Assembly (NCBI GenBank): GCA_039888615.1 | Contig: JBDQQS010000009.1 | Strand: one strand, 5' to 3' | Length of the DNA stretch: 64,000 bases | DNA from: Flavimaribacter sp039888615 | GTDB lineage: Bacteria; Pseudomonadota; Alphaproteobacteria; Rhizobiales; Rhizobiaceae | Shown here: one piece after another, positions 51,971-61,432 of the stretch | Numbering within the stretch: the first letter of the stretch is position 1 | Layout: each line of letters begins with the position of its first letter | Position numbers and translations under genes: made by a program | Notes under the pieces: generated by a model | Told to the model about the DNA's origin: nothing | Database searches by the model: none | Seen by the model: the letters and a program-made list of their open reading frames with translations, nothing else

Positions 51971-53224
51971 ATGGCTCGCATCGTGATGAAATTCGGCGGT
52001 ACGTCCGTCGCCGATATCGACCGCATTCGAAATGTCGCCCGGCATGTGAAACGGGAGACAGACGCCGGTCACGAGGTCGCCGTCGTCGTGTCGGCCATGG
52101 CGGGCAAGACCAGCGAGCTGGTCGACTGGACGCGCCAGGCGTCATTGATCCACGATGCGCGCGAATATGACGCGGTCGTGGCCTCCGGCGAGCAGGTGAC
52201 GTCGGGTCTCTTGTCGATCGTCCTCCAGTCGATGGGCGTCAACGCGCGCTCCTGGCAGGGCTGGCAGATCCCGATCCGCACCGACAACGCGCATGGCGCG
52301 GCGCGGATTCTCGATATCGACGGGAGCGAGCTGATACGCCGTTTCGGTGAAGGCCAGGTCGCCGTCATCGCCGGTTTCCAGGGACTTGGCCCCGACAACC
52401 GCATCGCCACGCTCGGGCGCGGCGGGTCGGACACCAGCGCGGTGGCGATGGCGGCTGCGCTGAAAGCCGACCGGTGTGATATCTATACGGACGTCGACGG
52501 GGTCTACACGACCGATCCGCGCATCGAGCCGAAGGCGCGGCGGCTGAAAAAGATCGCTTTCGAGGAAATGCTGGAAATGGCGTCTCTTGGAGCAAAAGTG
52601 CTGCAGGTGCGTTCCGTGGAACTGGCCATGGTGCACAAGGTGAGAACATTCGTGCGCTCGAGTTTCATCGAGCCCGACGCGCCGGGAATGGGCGATTTCG
52701 ACAATCCCCCCGGTACGCTGATTTGTGATGAGGATGAAATCGTGGAACAGGAAGTCGTAACCGGTATCGCCTACGCCAGGGACGAGGCGCAGATCTCGCT
52801 GCGGCGTCTGTCCGACCGTCCGGGCGTTTCGGCCGCCATTTTCGGACCGCTGGCCGAGGCGCATGTCAATGTCGACATGATCGTCCAGAACATCTCAGAG
52901 GACGGCACGAAGACCGACATGACCTTCACCGTGCCGTCGTCCGACATGGAGAAATCCCTGGCGGTTCTGGAAAAGGCGAAGGAAGCAATCGGCTTCGACG
53001 TGGTGCAGAGCGAGCCGGGGCTGGTCAAGGTCTCGGTCATCGGCATCGGCATGCGCAGCCACGCCGGCGTTGCGGCGACCGCCTTCAGGGCGCTGGCCGG
53101 CAAGGGCATCAATATCAAGGCCATCACGACGTCGGAGATCAAGATCTCCATTCTTATCGACAGCGCCTATGCGGAGCTTGCAGTTCGCACTTTGCATTCG
53201 GTCTACGGCCTCGATAAAACATAA
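51971..53224 (+). CDS. lysC: Aspartate kinase
   Basis: 417 residues. The kinase domain begins MARIVMKFGGTSVADIDRI (KFGGTSV) and has TLGRGGSDTSAVAMAAALKADRCDIYTDVDGVYTTDPR. Two C-terminal ACT domains (about 265-405) give feedback control by lysine and/or threonine. It phosphorylates aspartate, the first step toward lysine, threonine and methionine; lysA for the last lysine step is in the same window. Its leader carries attenuator-like hairpins. Confidence 0.96.
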   Translation: MARIVMKFGGTSVADIDRIRNVARHVKRETDAGHEVAVVVSAMAGKTSELVDWTRQASLIHDAREYDAVVASGEQVTSGLLSIVLQSMGVNARSWQGWQIPIRTDNAHGAARILDIDGSELIRRFGEGQVAVIAGFQGLGPDNRIATLGRGGSDTSAVAMAAALKADRCDIYTDVDGVYTTDPRIEPKARRLKKIAFEEMLEMASLGAKVLQVRSVELAMVHKVRTFVRSSFIEPDAPGMGDFDNPPGTLICDEDEIVEQEVVTGIAYARDEAQISLRRLSDRPGVSAAIFGPLAEAHVNVDMIVQNISEDGTKTDMTFTVPSSDMEKSLAVLEKAKEAIGFDVVQSEPGLVKVSVIGIGMRSHAGVAATAFRALAGKGINIKAITTSEIKISILIDSAYAELAVRTLHSVYGLDKT

Positions 53225-53286
53225 GTTGAAAACCTCCCGGCGTCGCACGTCGACCGGGACAACCTGAAACCGGGAGCGACAGCGCG

Positions 53287-55554
53287 ATGAGAGACCCGTC
53301 GGCAGGTCCGCGCGTTCTATTGCGAAAACTTCGCGAGCTCATGGCCGAAGCGCTGGAGCCGCAGGAACGGCTTGACCGTATCGTGCGCCAGATCGCCCAG
53401 AACATGGTCGCCGAGGTTTGCTCCTTCTATGTGCTGCGGGCCGACGGCGTGCTCGAGCTCTATGCGACGGAAGGCCTCAACCCCGGCGCCGTTCACCTGG
53501 CGCAGCTGAAGATGGGGCAGGGCCTCGTCGGCACGATCGCCGCCAGCGCAAGGCCGCTCAGCCTGTCCGACGCCCAGTCGCATCCGGCCTTTACCTATCT
53601 GCCGGAAACGGGCGAAGAGATTTATCACTCCTTCCTCGGCGTCCCGATCCTGCGCGCCGGTCGCACCCTCGGCGTCCTCGTCATCCAGAACAAGGCGATG
53701 CGCAACTACCGCGACGACGAGCTGGAGGCGCTTGAAACCACGGCCATGGTGCTGGCCGAAATGATCGCCACCGGCGATCTGAAGAAGGTCACCCGTCCGG
53801 GGCTCGAACTGGATCTCAGCCGTCCGGTGACCATCGAGGGCGAATCCTACGGCGAAGGCATTGGTCTCGGCTATGCGGTGCTGCACGAGCCGCGCATCGT
53901 CGTCACCGAGCTTCTGAACGACGACATCGACGCCGAACTGAAGCGCCTGGAAGAGGCGCTCGATTCGCTAAGACTGTCGATCGACGACATGCTGTCGCGC
54001 CGCGACGTCTCGATGGAAGGCGAACACCGCGCGGTGCTCGAGGCCTACCGGATGTTCGCCTATGATCGCGGCTGGGTGCGAAAGCTGGACGAGGCGATCC
54101 GCAACGGCCTGACGGCGGAGGCGGCCGTGGAAAAGGTGCAGAGCGACACGCGCGCGCGCATGATCCACATGACCGATCCCTATCTCCGGGAGCGGCTGCA
54201 TGATTTCGACGACCTGGCGAACCGCCTGCTGCGGCAACTGACCCGTTTCGACGACAAGGAACAACGCACCGATTTTCCGGATTCCGCGATCATCGTCGCC
54301 CGCGCCATGGGCGCCGCCGAACTGCTCGACTATCCGCGCCCGAAAATCAGAGGCGTCGTGCTGGAGGAAGGCGCGGTCACCAGCCATGTGGTGATTGTCG
54401 CCCGCGCCATGGGCATTCCGGTGGTCGGACAGGCCTCCGGCATCGTGTCGATGACCGAGAACGGCGACTCCATGATTGTCGACGGCGACGATGGCGCAGT
54501 GCATCTGCGGCCGATGGTCGACCTTGAAAGCGCCTATGCGGAGAAGGTGCGTTTCAGCGCCCGCAAGCAGGAACAGTATCGCGCGCTGCGCGAAGTCGCG
54601 CCCGTGACCCGCGACGGCGTCGAGGTGACCTTGCAGATGAATGCGGGCCTGCTTGTCGATCTGCCGCAATTGCGCGAATCCGGCGCCAGCGGCGTCGGCC
54701 TGTTCCGCACCGAACTGCAGTTCATGATCGCTTCGCGGATGCCCAAGTTCGAAGAGCAGTGCAACTTCTATCGCAGCGTTATCAAACAGGCCGAGGGCAA
54801 GTCCGTGACCTTTCGCGCGCTCGACATCGGCGGCGACAAGGTGGTGCCGTTCTTCCGCGGCGCGCATGAGGAAAACCCGGCGCTCGGCTGGCGCGCGATG
54901 CGTCTGGCGCTCGACCGGCCGGGCATCCTGCGCGTGCAGCTGCGCTCGCTCCTGCGGGCGGCGGCCAACCAGGAACTGCGGTTGATGTTTCCGATGGTGA
55001 CGGAGATCGACGAGTTCAGGACCGCCCGGACGCTGGTCGCCCGCGAAGTCAACCACCTGTCGCGCTTCGGCCATGATCTTCCGCGAAAGGTCGAACTCGG
55101 CGTGATGCTGGAAGTTCCGAGCCTGATGTGGCAACTCGACGAGGTGATGACGGAGGCCGACTTCGTTTCGGTGGGATCCAACGATCTGTTCCAGTTCACG
55201 ATGGCCTCGGATCGCGGCAACGCCAGGGTGAGCAACCGTTTCGACCCGCTCGGCCGCACCTTCCTGCGGGTCTTGCGGCAGATCGTCCTGGCCGCGGAAC
55301 GCAACGCGACGCCGCTGACGCTGTGCGGCGAGATGGCCGGCCGGCCGCTGACCGCCATGGCGCTGATCGGGATCGGCTTTCGCTCCATCTCGATGGCGCC
55401 GGCGGCGATCGGTCCGGTCAAGTCGATGCTGCTTGCGCTCGACGCGGAGCGTTTGTCGAAAGCGCTGCTGCCGGCGCTCGACAACGGCCTCAGCGGCAAG
55501 CCGGTGCGCAACCTGCTGCTTGAATTCGCGGAAGACAACAACATACCGCTGTAA
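53287..55554 (+). CDS. ptsP: Phosphoenolpyruvate-protein phosphotransferase, nitrogen-type (EI-Ntr)
   Basis: 755 residues. An N-terminal GAF domain (about 20-165) distinguishes PtsP from sugar EI. The phosphorylated His is H367 in GAVTSHVVIVARAMGIPVVG. The C-terminal PEP-binding barrel has GVGLFRTELQFM and the active-site segment VGSNDLFQFTMASDRGN, with LTLCGEMAGRPL. It starts the PTS-Ntr chain (PtsP to NPr to EIIA-Ntr) that links nitrogen or glutamine status to K+ and stress control. It follows lysC by 62 nt. Confidence 0.96.
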   Translation: MRDPSAGPRVLLRKLRELMAEALEPQERLDRIVRQIAQNMVAEVCSFYVLRADGVLELYATEGLNPGAVHLAQLKMGQGLVGTIAASARPLSLSDAQSHPAFTYLPETGEEIYHSFLGVPILRAGRTLGVLVIQNKAMRNYRDDELEALETTAMVLAEMIATGDLKKVTRPGLELDLSRPVTIEGESYGEGIGLGYAVLHEPRIVVTELLNDDIDAELKRLEEALDSLRLSIDDMLSRRDVSMEGEHRAVLEAYRMFAYDRGWVRKLDEAIRNGLTAEAAVEKVQSDTRARMIHMTDPYLRERLHDFDDLANRLLRQLTRFDDKEQRTDFPDSAIIVARAMGAAELLDYPRPKIRGVVLEEGAVTSHVVIVARAMGIPVVGQASGIVSMTENGDSMIVDGDDGAVHLRPMVDLESAYAEKVRFSARKQEQYRALREVAPVTRDGVEVTLQMNAGLLVDLPQLRESGASGVGLFRTELQFMIASRMPKFEEQCNFYRSVIKQAEGKSVTFRALDIGGDKVVPFFRGAHEENPALGWRAMRLALDRPGILRVQLRSLLRAAANQELRLMFPMVTEIDEFRTARTLVAREVNHLSRFGHDLPRKVELGVMLEVPSLMWQLDEVMTEADFVSVGSNDLFQFTMASDRGNARVSNRFDPLGRTFLRVLRQIVLAAERNATPLTLCGEMAGRPLTAMALIGIGFRSISMAPAAIGPVKSMLLALDAERLSKALLPALDNGLSGKPVRNLLLEFAEDNNIPL

Positions 55555-55577
55555 CCCACCTCTGTCCGGAAACACCC

Positions 55578-56654
55578 ATGGCAACCCTTCCACTGGAAAA
55601 GATGCGTCAACTCGAGAATCGCTTCGGCGAAATCGAGGCGCGCATGGCGCAAGGTCCCGAATCGGACGTCTATGTCAGGCTGGCGTCCGAATATTCGGAG
55701 CTGGAGCCGGTGGTCGTCGCCATCCGCAATCACGGCAAAACCATTACGGAAATTGGCGATCTGAAGCAGATGCTGAAGGATCGCGACACCGAACAGGAGA
55801 TGCGCGCGCTGGCCGAACTCGAACTGGCGGAGCTCGAGGAGCGGCTGGAGGAGCTCGAGGCGCAGATGCAGGTGATGCTTCTGCCCAGGGACGCGGCCGA
55901 CGAGAAAAGCGCGATCCTGGAAATCCGCGCCGGCACCGGCGGATCGGAGGCGGCGCTGTTCGCCGGGGACCTCTTTCGCATGTATGAGCGCTACGCCGGA
56001 TCGCACGGGTGGAAGGTTGAGGTCGTCAGCGCAAGCGAGGGCGAAGCAGGCGGCTACAAGGAAATCGTCGCGACGATCTCGGGTCGGGGCGTGTTCGCCC
56101 GGCTGAAATTCGAATCCGGCGTGCATCGCGTGCAGCGCGTGCCGGAAACGGAATCCGGCGGCCGGATTCACACCTCCGCCGCAACCGTTGCGGTGCTGCC
56201 GGAGGCGGAGGAAATCGACGTGGAGATCCGCAACGAGGATATCCGCATCGACACGATGCGCGCCTCCGGCGCTGGCGGCCAGCACGTCAACACGACCGAC
56301 TCGGCTGTCCGGATCACGCACCTGCCGACAGGCGTCGTCGTGACCCAGTCGGAAAAGTCGCAGCACCAGAACCGCGCGCGCGCCATGCAGTTGCTGCGGG
56401 CGCGCCTCTTCGATATGGAGCGGCAGAAGGCCGACAGCGAACGGTCCGCCGAGCGCAAGAGCCAGGTTGGGTCGGGCGATCGGTCGGAACGCATCCGGAC
56501 CTACAATTTTCCGCAGGGGCGCGTCACGGACCATCGCATCAACCTGACGCTCTACAAGCTCGACCGGCTGATGGAAGGGGAGATCGATGAGGTCGTCGAT
56601 GCGCTCGTTGCCGACTATCAGGCCGGTCAGCTCGCCGCCCTGTCCGAGACCTGA
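55578..56654 (+). CDS. prfA: Peptide chain release factor 1
   Basis: 358 residues. The GGQ motif that triggers peptidyl-tRNA hydrolysis is at 233-235 (SGAGGQHVNTTDSAVRITH). The stop-codon region (HRVQRVPETESGGRIHTSAATVAVLPEAEE) matches RF1, with the PxT-type element. It reads UAA and UAG. prmC, which methylates the GGQ glutamine, starts 6 nt after its stop, a functional pairing. Confidence 0.97.
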   Translation: MATLPLEKMRQLENRFGEIEARMAQGPESDVYVRLASEYSELEPVVVAIRNHGKTITEIGDLKQMLKDRDTEQEMRALAELELAELEERLEELEAQMQVMLLPRDAADEKSAILEIRAGTGGSEAALFAGDLFRMYERYAGSHGWKVEVVSASEGEAGGYKEIVATISGRGVFARLKFESGVHRVQRVPETESGGRIHTSAATVAVLPEAEEIDVEIRNEDIRIDTMRASGAGGQHVNTTDSAVRITHLPTGVVVTQSEKSQHQNRARAMQLLRARLFDMERQKADSERSAERKSQVGSGDRSERIRTYNFPQGRVTDHRINLTLYKLDRLMEGEIDEVVDALVADYQAGQLAALSET

Positions 56655-56659
56655 TCTGC

Positions 56660-57550
56660 GTGACCAAAGCCGTTCCGGAGTTCAGCGCCGCGACGATCGC
56701 CGAAGCCGTCAAGGCCGCCGGTCGTCAGTTCGCGGAGGCTGGTCTGGAGGCGCCGGAGCGCAGCGCGCAGATCCTGATTTGCGGATTGCTGGATATCGGC
56801 CTGACCGAACTGGTGCTTGACGCCCGCAATCCGCTGGACGCGGAAGCGCAAAGCCGCGTCGCTTCCGCCGTCGCGCGGGCGCTTGCGGGCGAACCGGTGC
56901 ATCGCATCCTCGGTCGGCGCGAATTCTACGGCCTCGAACTGCAGCTGAACGAGGATACGCTCGAACCGCGTCCGGACACCGAAATCCTGGTCGACGCCGC
57001 CTTGCCTTACGTTACGGCGATTGCGGAGCGGCATGGCGGCTGCGACATTCTCGATCTCGGCACGGGAACGGGCGCGATCGCACTCGCCATTCTTTCACAT
57101 GTGAAGCAGGCGAGGGCGCTTGGCGTGGACATCAGCGAGAAGGCGGTTCTTGCGGCGACGCAGAACGCGCGCCGCCATGGCCTGGATGAGCGCTTCCGCG
57201 CGACGACCGGGGACTGGTTTGAAAATATTTCCGATCGTTTTGATGTAATCGTCTCCAACCCTCCCTATATCCGCAGAATTGATATTGACGGGTTGTCCGA
57301 GGCGGTGCGTCGCCATGATCCGGTTCGGGCGCTTGATGGCGGGCCGGACGGCCTGGACGCCTACAGGATCATAGCCCGGGAAGCAGACAACCATCTCAAA
57401 CAGGGCGGACGCATTGTCCTCGAAACCGGTTTCGACCAGCATGACGCGGTGATTGCGCTGTTTGAACAACACGGGCTGAAATGCCTGGAGCGCCGCCGTG
57501 ATCTCGGCGACAGAGACAGGGTTCTGGCCTTCGCGCGCAAGACGTTGTAG
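56660..57550 (+). CDS. prmC: Release factor glutamine methyltransferase
   Basis: 296 residues. An N-terminal helical substrate domain is followed by a methyltransferase core with DILDLGTGTGAIALAIL and the NPPY motif in VIVSNPPYIRRID, which binds the target glutamine. RPDTEILVDAAL is the family's linker motif. It methylates the GGQ glutamine of RF1/RF2. The start is GTG, 6 nt after prfA. Confidence 0.94.
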   Translation: MTKAVPEFSAATIAEAVKAAGRQFAEAGLEAPERSAQILICGLLDIGLTELVLDARNPLDAEAQSRVASAVARALAGEPVHRILGRREFYGLELQLNEDTLEPRPDTEILVDAALPYVTAIAERHGGCDILDLGTGTGAIALAILSHVKQARALGVDISEKAVLAATQNARRHGLDERFRATTGDWFENISDRFDVIVSNPPYIRRIDIDGLSEAVRRHDPVRALDGGPDGLDAYRIIAREADNHLKQGGRIVLETGFDQHDAVIALFEQHGLKCLERRRDLGDRDRVLAFARKTL

Positions 57551-57872
57551 AAGCGCTGACGGCGCCGCAGCATTGCCGATGCGGCTGATTGGAAATTTGA
57601 CGGACATATTCAAAGAAAAGGCTTGGAATTACCGGCGAAGCACGTTAGTTTCCGGTCAATGTCACGCAAATGATCGTAGCTGCATAACCGGATCCAAAGG
57701 CCCTCCGGCTTCGTGCAATGATCTGATGGCGTTGGAATCTGCCCTATGTGAGACAGTGAAGCGGGAAGAGCGCAGACGCGCATTTCCAGGCCGCACGGGG
57801 GAACTGGACGTTTGGTCCGGCGAAGGGCGCAGAAGATTACCCAGAAAAGGACGTAAACCAGGTGAGTGACTT
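57551..57872. other. Spacer between prmC and the DUF4167 gene
   Basis: This 322-nt stretch contains an open frame without family resemblance or RBS. I see no tRNA, no strong terminator and no repeat of the REP-like families. It probably holds the promoter of the DUF4167 gene; ACCAGGTGAGTG just before the ATG at 57873 is the likely RBS region. Confidence 0.35.
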
Positions 57873-58553
57873 ATGAGGTCTGGACAGCAGAACAAACGCG
57901 GTCGCGGTCGCAACAACAACAACAACAATGGCGGACGCAAGAACGGCAATCCCCTGTCTCGGTCATATGACAGCAATGGTCCAGACGTTAAGATTCGCGG
58001 CACGGCGCAGCACATAGCCGACAAATATGCGACTATGGCCCGTGACGCTCTCGCCTCCGGCGATACGGTCATGGGGGAAAATTATCTGCAGCACGCAGAG
58101 CATTACAACCGCATCATCATCGCCGCGCAGGCGCAGATCCAGGAGCGCAGCATGCGCGAGGATCGCGACAATTCCGAACGCGAGCAGCCGCCCGTCAACC
58201 AGGCGTCAGGCAATGACCAGCCATCCCCCGAGCCTCAGGAGGCGAACGGTTCCCATCCTCCCGTTGTGGGATCCGGGCCGCAGCCGGTCATCGAAGGAAC
58301 GCCCATGGAAATTTCCATGGAGGAGGAAAGCGCTCAGCAGCAGGTTCGCAAAGCGCCCCTGCGTCGACGCGCCGCACGCCCCAAGCGGGCGCGCAACGGC
58401 AACGGCAACGGCGGCGCGCATACCGAGGACGAGGCAGCCTCTGCGGCGTCGAACGGCGCCGACAACGGTGGAAGTTCGGAGCAGGAAAACGCCGCGCCGG
58501 CCAGCAAAAGCAGCGCCGGAGAGCAAGCGACGGCCGCGCCGACCGAAGCCTGA
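57873..58553 (+). CDS. DUF4167 domain protein
   Basis: 226 residues. The N-terminus is basic with a poly-Asn run (RGRGRNNNNNNGG), then the conserved DUF4167 core, DVKIRGTAQHIADKYATMARDALASGDTVMGENYLQHAEHYNRII (about residues 37-80). The remainder is low complexity and basic-acidic (APLRRRAARPKRARNGNGNG). The composition suggests nucleic-acid binding, which is an inference. It lies between prmC and clpB as in other Hyphomicrobiales and ends in a strong terminator. Confidence 0.9.
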   Translation: MRSGQQNKRGRGRNNNNNNGGRKNGNPLSRSYDSNGPDVKIRGTAQHIADKYATMARDALASGDTVMGENYLQHAEHYNRIIIAAQAQIQERSMREDRDNSEREQPPVNQASGNDQPSPEPQEANGSHPPVVGSGPQPVIEGTPMEISMEEESAQQQVRKAPLRRRAARPKRARNGNGNGGAHTEDEAASAASNGADNGGSSEQENAAPASKSSAGEQATAAPTEA

Positions 58554-58583
58554 TCCAGGCATCGCATACGCATCGTGACATGA

Positions 58584-58609
58584 CGCCCGGTCCCCGACCG
58601 GGCGTTTTT
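58584..58609 (+). terminator. Rho-independent terminator after DUF4167
   Basis: CGCCCGGTC and GACCGGGCG form a perfect 9-bp stem around a CCC loop, followed by TTTTT. It separates the upstream operon from the heat-shock promoter of clpB. Confidence 0.93.
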
Positions 58610-58628
58610 CATATGCCTCGTCGCAGTA

Positions 58629-58658
58629 CTTGAACGCGACGGTCTGCAAACCCCATAT
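58629..58658 (+). promoter_or_regulatory. RpoH (heat-shock sigma) promoter of clpB
   Basis: CTTGAAC (58629-58635) and CCCCATAT (58651-58658) are separated by 15 nt, almost the sigma-32 consensus CTTGAAA-N12-16-CCCCATnT. The expected transcript start near 58665 leaves a leader of about 85 nt before clpB. ClpB belongs to RpoH regulons in many proteobacteria, which supports the call. Confidence 0.8.
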
Positions 58659-58750
58659 GAGGCATGAAGGCGGCTCGCCGAATTCGGGAGCCGGTCCACA
58701 TTTTTGTTCCGCGCCGTTCATGGGCGGAACATGAAACGGAGACATGACCT

Positions 58751-61351
58751 ATGAATATGGAAAAATACAGCGAACGCGTGCGCGGGTTCCTGCAGTCGGC
58801 GCAGACATATGCCCTTGCCGAAGGACACCAGCAATTCACGCCCGAGCATGTGCTGAAAGTCCTGCTTGACGATCCGGAAGGCATGGCCGCATCCCTGATC
58901 GACCGCGCCGGCGGACGGGCGAAGGACGCGAAGGTGGCCGTTGACGCGGCGCTTGCAAAACTGCCGAAGATTTCCGGCGGGAACGGACAGATCTATCTTT
59001 CCCAGCCGCTCGCCAAAGTGTTTTCGACCGCCGAGGACATCGCCAACAAGGCTGGCGACAGCTTCGTCACGGTCGAGCGTCTTCTGCTCGCCCTGATGAT
59101 GGAAAAATCCGCGGCGACTTCGAAGCTGCTGGAAACGGCCGGCGTGACGCCGACCGCCCTCAATCAGGCGATCAACGAAATCCGCAAAGGCCGCACGGCC
59201 GATTCCGCCAGTGCGGAGCAGGGCTATGACGCCCTGAAGAAATACGCCCGCGACCTGACCGAGGAAGCTCGCGAGGGCAAGCTCGATCCGGTGATCGGAC
59301 GCGACGATGAAATTCGCCGCACGATCCAGGTGCTGTCGCGGCGCACCAAGAACAATCCGGTGCTCATCGGCGAACCCGGCGTCGGCAAGACGGCGATCGC
59401 CGAAGGCCTGGCGCTGCGCATCATCAATGGCGACGTGCCGGAATCGCTGAAAGACAAGCAACTGCTTGCGCTCGACATGGGCGCCTTGATCGCCGGCGCG
59501 AAATATCGCGGCGAGTTCGAGGAGCGTCTGAAGGCGGTGCTTTCGGAGGTGCAGTCGGCTGCCGGAAACATCGTCCTGTTCATCGACGAAATGCACACAC
59601 TCGTCGGAGCCGGCAAGGCGGACGGCGCAATGGACGCCTCCAACCTGCTGAAGCCGGCGCTGGCCCGCGGCGAACTGCACTGCGTGGGCGCGACGACGCT
59701 CGATGAATATCGCAAGCACGTCGAAAAGGACGCCGCTCTGGCGCGCCGGTTCCAGCCCGTCTTCGTCGACGAGCCGACGGTGGAGGACACGATATCCATC
59801 CTGCGCGGGATCAAGGAGAAGTACGAGCAGCACCACAAGGTCCGGATCTCCGATTCGGCGCTGGTCTCCGCATCGACGTTGTCGAACCGCTACATCACGG
59901 ACCGGTTCCTGCCCGACAAGGCGATCGACCTTGTGGACGAAGCGGCTTCGCGTCTTCGCATGCAGGTGGATTCCAAGCCGGAAGAACTCGACGAGCTCGA
60001 CCGGCGCATCATCCAGCTCAAGATCGAGCGCGAGGCCCTGCTGAAGGAAACCGACAGGGCTTCCAAGGACAGGCTCAAGAAACTGGAAGAGGATCTTACC
60101 TCGCTTGAGGAAGAGGCCGACGCGCTTACGGCGGCCTGGCAGGCCGAGAAGCAGAAGCTGGGTCTGGCGGCCGAGCTGAAGAAGCAGCTCGACGACGCCC
60201 GCAACGAGCTGGCGATCGCCCAGCGCAAGGGCGAGTTCCAGCGCGCCGGCGAACTGGCCTATGGCGAGATCCCGGATCTGGAAGCCAAGCTCGCCAAAGC
60301 GGAAGAAACCGGCAACGAAGGCTCGGCGATGGTCGAGGAGACCGTCACGCCCGACCACATCGCCCATGTGATTTCGCGCTGGACCGGCATTCCCGTCGAC
60401 AAGATGCTCGAGGGCGAACGGGAGAAACTGCTGCGCATGGAAGACGTGCTGGCGAAATCGGTCGTCGGTCAGGGCGAGGCGGTGCAGGCCGTCTCCAAGG
60501 CCGTGCGCCGCGCGCGCGCCGGCCTGCAGGATCCGAACCGGCCGATCGGCTCGTTCATCTTCCTCGGACCCACGGGCGTCGGCAAGACGGAACTGACCAA
60601 GGCGCTTGCCCGGTTCCTCTTCGACGACGAATCGGCGATGGTGCGTCTGGACATGTCGGAGTTCATGGAGAAACACTCCGTGTCCCGGCTGATCGGCGCT
60701 CCGCCCGGATATGTCGGTTACGACGAGGGCGGCATGCTGACGGAAGCAGTCCGGCGCAGACCCTATCAGGTGATCCTGTTCGACGAGATTGAAAAGGCTC
60801 ATCCGGATGTCTTCAACGTGCTGCTGCAGGTGCTCGACGACGGACGTCTGACGGACGGCCAGGGCCGCACCGTCGATTTCCGCAACACGCTGGTCATCAT
60901 GACGTCCAACCTGGGCGCGGAATATCTGACCGGCCTCGGCGAGAACGACGATGTCGACAAGGTCCGCGATCAGGTCATGGATGTCGTTCGCGCGTCCTTC
61001 CGGCCGGAATTCCTGAACCGCGTGGACGAGATCATCCTGTTCCATCGCCTGCTTCGCGACCAGATGGGAGCCATCGTCGATATCCAGATGGCGCGGGTCC
61101 AGAACCTGCTCAGCGATCGAAAGATCGTCATCGATCTGGGCGAGGATGCGCGCAACTGGCTGGCGGACAAGGGATACGATCCGGCTTACGGCGCACGACC
61201 CTTGAAGCGGGTGATCCAGAAATACCTGCAGGATCCGCTGGCTGAAAAAATCCTCGGCGGCGAGGTCACGGACGGCCAGACCATTCAGGTGTCGGCCGGT
61301 TCGGACAGGCTGCTGTTTTCGACGGCGGACAGCCAGGTCGAAGCCGCCTGA
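58751..61351 (+). CDS. clpB: ATP-dependent disaggregase ClpB
   Basis: 866 residues, full length. The N-terminal Clp_N domain is followed by the first AAA+ module (Walker A GEPGVGKT at 207-214), the coiled M-domain (about 400-520, charged Glu/Lys-rich helices) and the second AAA+ module (Walker A GPTGVGKT at 606-613), then the D2-small domain. It resolves protein aggregates with DnaK. A heat-shock promoter precedes it and a strong terminator follows. Confidence 0.97.
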   Translation: MNMEKYSERVRGFLQSAQTYALAEGHQQFTPEHVLKVLLDDPEGMAASLIDRAGGRAKDAKVAVDAALAKLPKISGGNGQIYLSQPLAKVFSTAEDIANKAGDSFVTVERLLLALMMEKSAATSKLLETAGVTPTALNQAINEIRKGRTADSASAEQGYDALKKYARDLTEEAREGKLDPVIGRDDEIRRTIQVLSRRTKNNPVLIGEPGVGKTAIAEGLALRIINGDVPESLKDKQLLALDMGALIAGAKYRGEFEERLKAVLSEVQSAAGNIVLFIDEMHTLVGAGKADGAMDASNLLKPALARGELHCVGATTLDEYRKHVEKDAALARRFQPVFVDEPTVEDTISILRGIKEKYEQHHKVRISDSALVSASTLSNRYITDRFLPDKAIDLVDEAASRLRMQVDSKPEELDELDRRIIQLKIEREALLKETDRASKDRLKKLEEDLTSLEEEADALTAAWQAEKQKLGLAAELKKQLDDARNELAIAQRKGEFQRAGELAYGEIPDLEAKLAKAEETGNEGSAMVEETVTPDHIAHVISRWTGIPVDKMLEGEREKLLRMEDVLAKSVVGQGEAVQAVSKAVRRARAGLQDPNRPIGSFIFLGPTGVGKTELTKALARFLFDDESAMVRLDMSEFMEKHSVSRLIGAPPGYVGYDEGGMLTEAVRRRPYQVILFDEIEKAHPDVFNVLLQVLDDGRLTDGQGRTVDFRNTLVIMTSNLGAEYLTGLGENDDVDKVRDQVMDVVRASFRPEFLNRVDEIILFHRLLRDQMGAIVDIQMARVQNLLSDRKIVIDLGEDARNWLADKGYDPAYGARPLKRVIQKYLQDPLAEKILGGEVTDGQTIQVSAGSDRLLFSTADSQVEAA

Positions 61352-61375
61352 CGACCGACAGGTCCGTACAAGAGT

Positions 61376-61404
61376 AAAATGGTCCGGTTTGTCCGGGCCA
61401 TTTT
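61376..61404 (+). terminator. Rho-independent terminator after clpB
   Basis: AAAATGGTCCG and CGGGCCATTTT form an 11-bp stem (one G-T pair) around a 7-nt loop. The A-run before and T-run after make it usable from both strands, so it can also stop the M23 peptidase transcript, which ends 29 nt away on the minus strand. Confidence 0.88.
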
Positions 61405-61432
61405 CGTTTGTGACTCATGTGGAAAGTCTATG

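Noticed and set aside
53225..53286. Terminator between lysC and ptsP
   Set aside because: CCCGG and CCGGG can pair over a 12-nt loop, but the stem is short and no T-run follows.
53968..55593. 541-residue minus-strand frame opposite ptsP
   Set aside because: His/Gln/Arg-rich shadow of ptsP with no recognisable domain.
57551..57869. Open frame in the prmC-DUF4167 gap as a gene
   Set aside because: It starts inside prmC in another frame, has no RBS and shows no family resemblance.
58718..61045. 775-residue minus-strand frame opposite clpB
   Set aside because: Antisense shadow caused by high-GC codon usage; clpB motifs on the plus strand are complete.
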